Source: Sympetrum striolatum
Taxonomy: Eukaryota > Arthropoda > Insecta > Odonata > Libellulidae
DNA length: 64,000 bases
NCBI GenBank assembly: GCA_947579665.1
Contig: OX388350.1
Span: forward strand, 87,315,152 to 87,379,151
Direction: 5' to 3'
Under the pieces are notes generated by a model that did no database searches, was not told the origin of the DNA, and saw only the letters and a program-made list of their open reading frames with translations. The position numbers and the translations under genes are program-made. This document shows positions 1 to 11,116 of this stretch, piece by piece; the stretch's first letter is position 1; every line of letters starts with the position of its first letter.

Positions 1-3000
1 ACGGAAAAATTCTAATGTTAATTTGACTGGCCAATAAATAATGTTCGCTCTAAGCGATCCCGCTTCTTGATTGAACACCATTGATCAAGCTGAAAATGTT
101 CATTCAGATTTAGTTTATTTCTTTTGTAAAACACAATTCTTTCACAATTTATGCACAACTGATGGCATGAATTTAAAAGGAGATCTAAATTTAAGTTATC
201 CAAAGTTACTTTTTCATGCGACATTTACAATAATTAAATTAAATGTTGCTAAATGTTTCAATGCGCCTAAAGTAAACTGCGAGTAAGTATATAATCTTCA
301 ACTTTCCGCAACGTATGCGTATTTTTACATCCTAATTGAATAGCCACATGCATGGAAAATTGCAATTGAAATTTATTGATAAACACGCCAAATTTCTTTA
401 GTAAATCCGGACACAAATGCATGGTGCATTCAAGGAACGTTGAGAATAACATTGATTATAAAGATCTCTTAGTGTGATTAAAGCTACTTGACTCGGACCT
501 TATGATTAGATAGGGAAGATTGATATACATGGCAGTGGTTTATTTATGCATGGCCAATGGATAGCAATTTGAGGAGCGTCTTCCCGTCGGGTGCAGATGT
601 TTTGGATGCTGAATGGGATGCTGTGAGAGGGAGTATCAAGCACACTCGATGAATTTATCTCCAGTCGATATCAGATGGCGTCCAAATCACAGAACCTTGG
701 AAAGTTAACTGATGCCTTGACTCTAGAGCGAAAGGTTTTGAGGCTAGCCTCTGAAACAACCATATGAACAGAAGTAAGCAAAGATCGCAATGAAGAGAAG
801 GAATTTTCCAATCGCCCACTATATACAGATTCATGGGCAACCTCCTCCAATCTCCCTCGCTACCTATTTTCAAGTTTTTCGTAGACTGTTTTTAAATTTC
901 CGTAATATTCAGCTGTAACTAAATCTTTCATTTAAAACTGTCTGATAGATATGCGCCGTTCATGTAAAGATACGCATGAGGTTTGCATGTATTTATGTAT
1001 AGAGATACGAGTTTTTGCAAAACATTTGTTCTTCGGCAACTACGTACACAATAGGCCACTGACCGAAAGATTTTTCTCTCTCAAACAAAAAAGGTTGCTC
1101 GTGCCTAATTTATGCACGTCAATGCACCGAAAGGGTATGATTCAATCGGAGACACCCAAAAATTAAAGAGATACTGTAAATAATTATATTCATTATCGTG
1201 AATGCATTCAGTGCCCTTACACCCGATAAAAATGAATAAGTATGAATGCATGTTAGCAAAAAATAATTAAATAAAATACCGATAAATACAAGGAACAATA
1301 TTTAATGAAGTAAGTAAGTTTTAAAAAGTAGGAATATTAGAGGAACAACTATAATTGTAATTCATTGCTGCTCATATTACGTGAAAGGCGTAGTTGCGCG
1401 CAGTTTCATACTCTTATCTGTTATTACTTTTGAGCGGAGAAAGTCTCAATCCGTGTTACGCTCACATGGTTTTCATCTTGTAAGAACATATTTGTATTAA
1501 CGCATTGAGGATCCGTTACTTTACGGAACTAGGAATAACAAATTTAGGGCTAAGTATTTCTGAAAAGCCCGAAACAGTTATTAGATTCGCAAATATGATT
1601 TCCTGTGTTCACTTAATACAGCAATAAAGATAAAAAATAGTGAAGTCAACGTCAACTTGAAGAGAAGATCTGCGGCGACTGAATTTTTATTTCCTCTTGG
1701 ATTGTATCTGTTTTGAGTCAGACGTGTATTTAACAACTGTGTAGTGGAATAAATACTCTGAAGATAAGCAACTGTCGATGCGAACGAAAATAAGAAAGAT
1801 ACAAATAGGGGCGATTCCTCATCGGTGAAATTGGTAGTGAAGGCTTACGCTATATTTAAGTATCTGTTGGTAATGAAGGAATGGATAAAGGAATGATTAA
1901 TTTTGTAGCACCTTATAAGAATCGATTTTTGCCCATCGAGTGATATCGAAAGGTATTGATAAATAATTAAGTGAATTTACCTTAACTGCTGACTGACGTA
2001 AGATACGGTGAAAGCATTTCCTGTATCACCAATCGTTGGTCCATATTCTCCTTAAATACGCTCAAATCTCTTACAATGACAGTATATCTATTTAATTAGG
2101 TTATTTTAATTTATTCAATAAATCACTTCTTAACCGTTAATTCCTTTGTTCTCCGATAGATTGTGAATTTCAACGTAGGTCACGAAAGGTTTGCGAATTA
2201 AAAGTTGTGTTCATAATTTGCTGCTTGAGGAAGGAAGACCTAATAAGTGGAAGGCGATACTTGCTATTGAATTTCTCATGAAATATGCATGTACTTACTT
2301 TTAATTACTTTATAGGAGTAAGCAGGTTTATTAGATGTTGGACATTGTCGTAGTTGCCCTTATATACACTTTCGTGCTGATATGTCTTCACCCCAACTGA
2401 TTCAGCAATGCAAATAGTAAGGATATGTATACAATCCTGATATACGTTAATTCAAACATTCTATGATCTGATACTGCTATTACTTCATCTGAAAAGATGC
2501 AAGAGAATACTATTAGAGTAAAATTGATTATTTTGCGTACGGCTGTATAAACAAGCAATTCTTTTAAGGTTTATTGTGATTGAGGACCCCATTTTGGGTT
2601 GCAGCATTAACGATGTACAAGGTGGCACTCAGGATATTGCTGCTGCCAGCCAGAGAAGAAAATGCCTTCTCGAAATATTTCTGAGAGCACATTTATTTAA
2701 GCGTCTTTCTGGAGTCCCGCATAACTTACCTCGTTGAGGTATCTTTCATTTGTGTTTTAGTATAGAACGGAGAAAATGTATTACATTTACTTCGGTCTAT
2801 GAATTTCGGCTGTATGGAAAGAGGGCTGCTGAGGTAGAAAAAACATTCGCCGTAGAATGTTGAATAATATTTATTTTAAGTGTCCATTAACTACCTTGGT
2901 AATCACATTGGTGGTAAAGTTAGGATATTTATTTACATATATGTACCTAACACTACTTTATTGAGTGAATTTGTAGAAATTCCATCTACCACTTGGTCCA

Positions 3001-3742
3001 TCGTCCATTACCTCAAGGAATACTCATAATATATTAATTTTGAGTCGTAGTATTAGAATCAAAGAGGGAAAATATGAATCTAGAAAAAATTGTGAAGTCA
3101 ACGGAGAAAAAATACTGTTGATTTTCGTGATCACATTACCGCTGCGGGTAAACGATAAGGGAGAGAAGAAAATTGTGCGAAAGGTATTGAAGAGAGACGA
3201 GAGATATGGAGGTTGTTGAACGGAATTTTATAAATATTATTAAATTTATAGACAAATTCAATAACTGGTAACAGCTCTTAAATGCTGTTTATCTTTTCAT
3301 TTACGAGAAGACATGAATGTTAAGTAAGGAGAAAAGCACTCTAACTTGAATACAACATTTTAACCGTTTTGTATGAAAACAAGTATTGATAATGCAGCAA
3401 GAGGTCGAAGATTTCCTTTAATTCTGACTTCTTTACTTTAGCCTATTCCATCTGTGTGTCTCCTGTGTGCCTCCATTTGCTACTGCAACCCAAGCAGATA
3501 TTTCGTTCCCTAGAGCACCATTGCTTTACGTATTACTCTCCCACCTGTTGGAATAGATAATATATAAACTGCTTCTGCCACATCCTCTTCTTCTTTTGTC
3601 TTTTTTAAGTGTTTTAGACTTAGTATTTTTAGTAGTTTTACCTAGTATTTGCTTGTATTTCTAATTACTTTCTCATTCCGAATATTTGACGAGCTTTTAT
3701 TAAGTGAAATCCTGTTCATGCTAATTTAATTCTAATATAAAA
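1..3742. other. AT-rich stretch, no gene seen
   Basis: I see no recognisable gene, RNA or mobile element here. All open frames are under about 75 codons and their translations look like chance reading of AT-rich sequence. There are scattered poly-A/T and TA-rich tracts but no clean tandem repeat. Confidence 0.6.
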
Positions 3743-3823
3743 AAACTTGAGAAAAAGAAGAAACACTTATACCTTTACCACAGTAATATTTATTAGCTCA
3801 CGACCATGGTTTCGATCTATATC

Positions 3824-3892
3824 CTCACCTGAGGATGATCTTATAGATCGAAACCTGTGGATGATCTTATAGATCGAAACCATGGTCGTGAG
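3824..3892 (+). ncRNA. hammerhead-ribozyme-like motif with duplicated core
   Basis: The elements of a type I hammerhead occur in order. Helix I 5' strand CTCAC is at 3824-3828. The core CTGAGGA (consensus CUGANGA) is at 3829-3835. Helix II is GATC-TTATA-GATC (3837-3849), followed by GAAA. A short helix III, ACC-AT-GGT, ends in the GTC triplet (3885-3887), giving a predicted cut after C3887. Helix I 3' strand GTGAG is at 3888-3892 and pairs with CTCAC. Between core and cleavage site a 26-bp unit (3829-3854) is repeated at 3855-3880 with one change, CTGAGGA to CTGTGGA, which breaks the invariant A of the second copy. Pairing of the first CTGAGGA with the last GAAA is still possible if the middle loops out. 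An extra T sits before helix II. Very short helix III is typical of Penelope-type hammerheads. Activity is not shown by sequence alone. Confidence 0.55.
3829..3880 (+). repeat. 26-bp tandem duplication, two copies
   Basis: Units 3829-3854 and 3855-3880 differ at one base (A3832 against T3858). Each holds a GATC-TTATA-GATC hairpin followed by GAAAC. It is described functionally under the hammerhead entry. Confidence 0.9.
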
Positions 3893-3946
3893 TTAATAAA
3901 TATTACTGTGGTAAAGGTATAAGTGTTTCTTCTTTTTCTCAAGTTT

Positions 3947-6900
3947 GATTATGGAGAACTACCACAAAGTCAAGGCCGAAGTAGTAGATTTTACTAATAA
4001 AAACGACAAAGCAAGTTTAATCTCGTGAATATTCTGTTTCTGTATTATACTATTTTCATGTATATAATTTTCATTTTTTACTGTTGATGCATCTCCTGTC
4101 ATTATATTTTAAACTCATATCGTAATTAGTTTCAATTTGTGAGATACTGATTTTGATGTAAATATGTCATCGCTTGTTCTTTCTTTTTTGTATACCTCTA
4201 TCGATTTGTCTTCTTGTCTATTATAACTCTTTTAATCTACTTTCATCGTCAAATATAGCTATCTATCTATGTAGGCTACGTAGGTTTTTCACACTCCCCT
4301 TCTAGTGAGTGTTTTCCTGCAGTGGAAATTTCCCCTAAGCTCTTACCTTAGGTTTTTTAATCCGCATAGTGGTTTTCTTCTTTGTACTTTTGCGAACTAT
4401 CTATTTCCATTTATTTCTCATACGACGAAGGGTTAAATGTGAGAAGAGACTTCTTAATCTCAATCTCGCCCCAATGAAGTCCTTTTATTACGATTGAGTA
4501 GACTGCCTGCCCTTGCTATGAAGTCATTACTGCCCGCTATTCATTTTCCTCTACATTACAGTTTGTGCTCCGTAAATGAATATTTTTCTGTATTATCTAT
4601 CCCTGAATATGCTTTCATCTTCTTTTTGAGTTATCTTGTTAGAAATAATTACAGTACCTTACCTTAATATTAAATTAATATTACCGACCAAGTATACTTT
4701 GTTATGGTGTTGAGAAGCGTGGTGCCCGAGAAAAGCCTTTATTAATGTTTCTCTGTTTAAGAGTTTATTGCTTGATGAGAATAGGATTTATACCACGGAA
4801 CGAAAAGCCTGTACATTTCTGTACATTGTGACATAAATTTATACATCGCTGAACCGGTAGGATTATCCTCTAAAAATGACAAAATAGTGCCCCGTTTTGA
4901 AATGTCCAACTGGCCTTCTTTAAATTCGATTTCCAAAAAATTCAGGTCCCGCTTAATATCAAATTTATGAGAGAGTATCTGAGCGTACATCAACTGCAAA
5001 ATCAACTTTGTGTATCACTTTCATTCGTTAATAATTAAATGTTGGCTGTTCCATTATATGTTACTTACTCTTATTTTCCTCTTCAAAATGTTATTGATGT
5101 TTTACTTGTATGCATTACCCTATTCATGATTAATTAACTAGTTTTATTAGTAACCTATTTACTTCTCTAACTCTACAGTCTAGGATTCGCAATTATGTGC
5201 GAATTCAGAATACACCTTGTTCGATTTGCATCACGTTTTCGTTGTAAATTCCTTCCTTATGTTATTGGGTATCAAAGAAAATAAGGAAGAATAACATAAT
5301 TTTGGTTAAATTTTTATTCATGTGTATGTAAATTATATATATCTTAAGCTGTAACAATACCTTCATGGAGTTTTAGAGTGACAAAGCCTTAGAAAAAATC
5401 TTGGCACTTTTAAATAGCAAGATGCATTTCCGGAGTAAATCATTTTATTAAAATTATTCCATTACATCAGAATTTATATCATAGAAATGGTTTTATCCGA
5501 AAGAAAGCCAATTTTTTATAATAATGAAAAATATATGTTCCCAAAATATAGATATTAAAATGGGGTGTATATAGGACATCCGTCAACGGTTATCTCACGA
5601 TATACTCTTTTAATTCAACAATATCTCTGCACGAAATCAACATAGAAAAATTAACAAAGTCTACGTGATAGAGTAAACGACCCAAACATATATTCGTTTC
5701 TTTCCTCTTTGGTTTTAGGGAATGATTTACGATGCCTTTGCCGTAATTGCACCGCTCGGCAAATTCCCGCGGAGAAATCTCAAAGGAATCCAACCCACGG
5801 CCTAACCGGATTCCCATCTCACCCTCTGTTTCCCTTCAATTAGTTTCTAACTCATTTGATTTGTTCCTTCCGCAATCGACTGGGAAGTCGCTGATCCATA
5901 CTAAAGTATATCCCTCCCGTATTACGTTTATCCATCTGTGAGAGAAACAGGTAACAATCTTTTTGATGCATCTTCAGCTGATTCACTATTTTGCTGTTTA
6001 AATCGAGAGTTAAGACAACTACTACTATCTTCTCTCTCCATGGATTGTTTTACCCTGCATAGCTAGACGTATACTTTCTTTATCGAATTCCTTCATGTTT
6101 CTTCTCATCCTTTTCTTACCCCCGGCAAAATTTATAAGCAGGCAATTCCAATATTCACAATAATTTTTCTTTATTTACTCACATTGAACTATGTTTTTGC
6201 TAACTTCAGTTATTAAATTGACGACCAGCATTGTTCTTTTCCTCAAATAGATCGTCCGAATATCTGGAATATTTAGAATATAGATTATCATCATCCAAAT
6301 TTGGTATCTGAAGGTCTATATCCGAATGTGTAATATACATTCTTCAGAGCAATTGAACGCAACAAATGGCATTCGATATGCCGTATTCAGCGATATCGCA
6401 GCTGCAACATTTATGATACTCGTTACCAAAATGTTCTTTCTTTTTAGAAGTTATAATTGGATATATAGGACAGACGCTTAAAATTATTTATACAACTTTA
6501 AGGCTAATTCAAATGCTGAATTGAATCTCTCTACTCAAATCTCGACTTTTCTTATTTCTATTGAATTCCAAGCTAACATACAAAACTCTACGAAATGAAG
6601 ACGAAGAGATGGAGAAGATATCTTGATTTTTCAGCTCGTTATATTTCCAAGGTACTTTCTCCTTTAGCATGTCTTTCATTGAAAAACTTCCGGATAAATT
6701 CCGCCCCTAAATGCTGTCACAAGGCCGCTACTAAAGATTTCCGTTTCCTTCCCTCTCTTGAGTCGGAAAAGTTTTTGTAAACTTGAACAGGACTGCGCTT
6801 TTTCGAGCCTCGCTCTCGTTAACCGATCGAATCCCCTCACCCAATGGAACCCTCGTTTAATGAGCCAATAACACCGCGTGAGACCTGTAGAAATTTCGGA

Positions 6901-7171
6901 ACTTCTTCACGCACTGTGCTCCTTCGCTTTCGATTCCGATTCACGCGCGGAAATACAGAACGTCCCTCCAAAAGGTGTTTGTTAAACATATCTTTCAGAT
7001 TCCAACTTTCCGAATTAAATATTAAATACCTCATCCCGTTATTCCTAGTCTAATTACGGAACTTATTTATCGAATATGCTCTCTCCTTCTTTTTTTATTC
7101 AAAAGTCTCCTCGATCAAATTTACCGAATACTTTCGTGTGTAGGTCCACACCAAGGAATTTTAGTTCTTTT
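3947..7171. other. AT-rich stretch, no gene seen
   Basis: No recognisable gene or element. Open frames reach about 82 codons (4757-5005 minus) without any family resemblance. A somewhat less AT-rich patch at about 6590-6960 has open frames on both strands (65 and 69 codons), which is what balanced composition alone would give. Confidence 0.6.
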
Positions 7172-7324
7172 TATTCCAATCTTGGGGCTCCTGGATAGTC
7201 ATGTGGACAGCGCGTTTGCCTTTGGTGAAAGCGGTCCCGGGTTCGATTCCCGGTGGGAGCCAATGTGCGAAATGACCTAAGTTGTCGAAGCACTTTTAAC
7301 AATACTACTACTATTCCAATCTTG
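7172..7324 (+). mobile_element. tRNA-derived SINE, complete, with 13-bp target duplication
   Basis: A 127-bp body (7185-7311) is flanked by perfect 13-bp direct repeats TATTCCAATCTTG (7172-7184 and 7312-7324), the signature of LINE-mediated insertion. The 5' part is tRNA-like: acceptor strands GGCTCCT (7186-7192) and GGGAGCC (7255-7261), an A box TAGTCATGTGG (7196-7206), and a perfect B box GGTTCGATTCC (7240-7250) inside a CCGGG/CCCGG T-stem. The D and anticodon arms do not fold cleanly, so this is not a working tRNA gene. A tRNA-unrelated tail (7263-7311) follows and ends in ACTACTAC just before the target duplication. RNA polymerase III would transcribe it from the internal A and B boxes. 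The intact target duplication points to a fairly recent insertion. A diverged relative is at 34087-34195 on the other strand. Confidence 0.88.
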
Positions 7325-10300
7325 TATTTGAGTTTCTAGCGTATGTCATTCCATAATAAGTTATAAAGACCTAAGCTCGAGTCCAGGTAACCTTGATATG
7401 TTTCATCTTTCTACTAAACCCTCATTTAAATATAGACCCCGCTAGCCTCTTTTTTAACCTACTTTTCCATCTCCTACAATTTATTTAAACTTATTTTTGC
7501 CGTGTTTAAACTGAAAGTTTTAGATCACATTTTTAATCCTTCAATTTCAAAATTCCTTTTATTTTAGTCGTTATAACTCAAATTTTCGTTTGTATATCAC
7601 TAGTAGAAACTACGCAAACAATTACATTTTTCACTATCAATAAGATCCGTCACTTTTCATTTGGAAAATTATGACTATAATATGTAATATTTTGAATCAG
7701 TTTTCATGAGTTGAGGCAGAAGAAAATTCCTCAAATTTAGCTTTCTTTCGAATGAATCTACGTATGTACATTTCTTCAAGCGACGCATCAATTTTCTCCA
7801 CGCCTTCCTGTACGTCTTTCCATTTTCACTTTTCGGAAAAGCACGATTATACTCCAAATACACCACTTCCAATTTCTATGGACCATTCTCAACTTTATCT
7901 CGAAATCCCTGTGAGAATCTTGGTTGGTAGAGAAGTGACGAATTCGCGTATTCGGGATGTTATTTTTATCGGCGCCATTTTGTCGGCTCTCCCTTCCCGA
8001 ATTCCCCTCTGCTGGGAATGAAGTCTGAATTAGTAGAGATTTGGATAAAGGGAATGGCTGATGAACCGGTGCTCGTAAATATAGATGGAACAGAACGATA
8101 TGATACCGTATGAAGTGAGTGAAAGAATTGTAGGTTCCTCTCAGAAAGGATGGACTTTGTTAAGGAGGTAATTGAAGTTAAAAGTCAGCCGCGGATAAGG
8201 AAAAGAAATGATTGTTTAAAGGAAAGAGAGAGGACATGTTGAATTACATCCCGATTGCGATTAGAACGGAAATAAAAAAATACGAAGTATTGATTTGACA
8301 ATAAAAGAGGTAAATTCAACAGTTTAAGTCATATTTTCTCTGTATCTTTACCTAACACGGAATAATGAAATAGAAACGTATTAATTTGATTTCAATCCAG
8401 TTAAAGCTATGCTTTCAGCTACCATAAATTTCACGACTTAAAGAATTACAGGAAACTAGGAATAGATGAATGAACGATTTAGCATTTGTTGTTGAAGACC
8501 TTAGTTTCAACGATGGAATTTTATGTCACAGAAACTCTTTGCAAAGACGAATGAGATTATAGTACTTCTTTGTAATTCGATAACCATTACTGATTCGTCT
8601 ATCGTATCCTTTCATATAAGTATTTACACTGAGTTCACGCGCAGAAACTATACGTGAAAAACGATAATTTTACAGTAACTGATATTTATATTGATTAAAT
8701 TTATGTGCCAGTCATACTTGAGTGCTTATTGCAGTTGTGCGTTTATTAATAACATACGGAGAAAAGGAAGATCTGAATGAACGCAGATTTTCTTGGACAT
8801 AATTATTTAGAATGTGATAAGAATTTAATGCTTTTTAACTTGGCAAATACAAACTATCCTAAATTCATTTCCACTAGATGTTGAGAAAAATGATGAGAAA
8901 CAAATATTTGTTCTTCAGCGGAAGATACTTGGATATTGATTGAAGAGGGTGAAGAAGAAAAAAGTTACAATCTCAGCGAAGCAGATGAGGTTTAATAAAC
9001 AGAAGATGCTTGAAAAAAAGATGAATAGGGAGATGTATTTCACGAAAGATCATAATGAAAATCCATAATTAATAGCATACTCATCGAACAATTCTAGATG
9101 AAATTATAAATATGTCTCTGACTTCTCGAGTGAAGAATGGATAAAATTTAAAAGGATAGTCTTCGTTACGTAATGCCTTTCGTTTATTCACAGAGAATTC
9201 TATGGTAAATAGAACAAAGTGTTTCAAATAGAGATACTGTCTTCACTCATACCGTACTACAGTTTGAAGAATTTTAACGATATTTGCTCAAGTACTGGGA
9301 GATTTTTTTAATATTCGTAGAACTCAATACGATTCCGCTTCTTTTGCCATTCGTGTTTCATTGATATCTATAAGGAAATAATTTCTTACACCAACTTCCT
9401 CCATCCGTCTTCATATTAGAAGTAGTAAAAATAATTAATCTCTCATCTACCTGGATCTCAAAAACCATCTTACACGAATCATGTCGTCCCATTTTATTGT
9501 GATTTTAAGATGATAACATTTTTCATTCTGACAAATTTTATCTTAGCTCCGTTCACTAATCAATCGTTTAATAAACCTGTTTAGAAATTTTAATGAGAGA
9601 ACTCACAACAATTAAATATATTTCTGCCTAATATTAATATCCTATCTTATAAATTGGTAGTCTTTTAACCAAAAACACGGAAAACGAACTACTGAAAAGA
9701 TTTACAGCCCCCTGTGGAAGTCAAAACTGAAACGAAGAGGAATAAATCAAATTTCATTAACCACCCGTCTCTTAAAATGCCCAGTTTGTTCCAAAAGAAC
9801 TTCTCAAAACTCAACCTTTAAAAGCAGATGGATACTCCAGAACATTTTATACAACACAAAACATGATATCAATCAATTTCAGAGATAAGGTTTGTCTAAG
9901 CTCGAACGTTTAGAGTTCAACGAAGTTTGTAGAGGAAAAACTAAACATAGTTTTGAGATAAGAGCGAATGGTCTCCATAGATGCTTTATAAACAAGTCAC
10001 CGACTTCATATTTCTTCAAACACCTTGGAATGAAAGAGACTTCAAAACTAAGATTTTATATTTGTTGTGTAAAGGTAATCGGTCAAACTTCCTCGGATAA
10101 CTATAATTACTATTCCACTCTTATTCTCTAATATTCGCAGTTTTAAACGAATACGAATTTTATGCAAACACCCTTTTCCCTTCATTGGTCCATCACCCAC
10201 TGACCCCCGGAGCCTGCCTATTACCGCACCCACACCAACCCTTTCCCCTCCACTTAACCCCTTTTCACTGCACAAACACGCTAATCGATGATTAGGAAAA

Positions 10301-10861
10301 TTCATCTCAATAGCCATTTGCGAAAGCATTAATTTGAGTTTAGTGGAAAACGAATAATACGGAGACCAACATTTCTCGTTTGCCTAATTTATTGCTGGTG
10401 CAATCCGTCTCCTTGAGTTCCGTTAAAGGGGTGTTCTCTTACATTGAAAAGCACCATACGCTTGCATTTATTAAATTGATGTTAAAAATAGAATAAAAAA
10501 TTGATTACATGTACGTAGTTTGTATAATTTATGATTAAACTTTTTAAGCCATTAAAAACATAGTGATAATATTTATCTTGACTGAGGTTCTACCGTAAAT
10601 ACCTCTTCGTGTTCTCCAAATATTTTTATTAGAAATTTTTGCTGATCTTCTAATGTGTTTACCGTTACTTCGCATAGCCACTTCGCTGTAAAATAAATAC
10701 AATAGATTGAGAGTTGTGGCAGAAGAAACTCCTCAACTTCGTAATGATCCATATTACGTTTCTTTATATTCTTTCGCAATAAACGGAAAGTTTTTTTGCA
10801 TGTAGCCAGCTCGCAAGTTATTCTTTGAGATCATTAAGAGGACCTCTATTTCTCTCTCTAT
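7325..10861. other. AT-rich stretch, no gene seen
   Basis: No recognisable gene. A pyrimidine-rich patch at about 10160-10270 and a short segment near 7711-7740 that resembles one near 10714-10740 are the only structure noticed. Confidence 0.6.
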
Positions 10862-11116
10862 TTGTACACACTTCGAGAAGCGCTTCTTATTTTGGACATC
10901 AGAGGAGTAGATGGCATCCCTGGGGACTGTGCATCTGTTGCGGTCCACGCTGCAGAGATCATATTACAAGGCGGCGTACTTCAACTGACGATGCGAAGTG
11001 TTCGGATAGATATTGGATGCACGTGCATCGCATTGACCTTTCGATCCGAAATCGACACCGACGAACGTGATTGCGGAACTATCGAAATACTCTTAATCAT
11101 CTCGTTCCCAGCGTGA
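10862..11116 (+). other. open frame with protein-like composition, unidentified
   Basis: An 84-codon open frame without an early ATG (first in-frame ATG near 10990). Its composition is more protein-like than its neighbours: few low-complexity runs, with acidic and hydrophobic residues mixed (for example LREALLILDIRGVDGIPG). A pyrimidine-rich tract (10846-10862) lies just upstream, as at an insect splice acceptor, so it could be an internal exon. I recognise no family, and a second frame over the same bases is also open, which weakens the case. It may be only a less AT-rich patch. Confidence 0.12.

Larger units (their letters stand above)
3743..3946. repeat. 79-bp-arm inverted repeat (fold-back), Penelope-like terminal remnant
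   Basis: The left arm (3743-3821) and right arm (3868-3946) are reverse complements with one mismatch in 79 positions (TTATTAGCTCAC against TTATTAACTCAC). They are separated by a 46-bp loop (3822-3867). The outer ends read AAACTTGAGAAAAAG and its complement. The arms contain GATCGAAACCATGGTCGTGAG-type sequence, which is the 3' half of a hammerhead-like motif. Penelope-like retroelements are known to carry hammerhead motifs in terminal repeats that can be arranged head-to-head or tail-to-tail. I infer that this is such a terminal remnant. No reverse transcriptase or GIY-YIG coding sequence is recognisable on either side, so a MITE-like fold-back is an alternative. The near identity of the arms suggests a young inverted duplication or gene conversion. 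Confidence 0.75.

Noticed and set aside
7186..7262. Functional tRNA gene
   Set aside because: The acceptor and T arms pair and the B box is perfect, but the D and anticodon arms do not fold properly, and the segment sits inside a 127-bp insertion with a 13-bp target duplication, so it is a SINE head.
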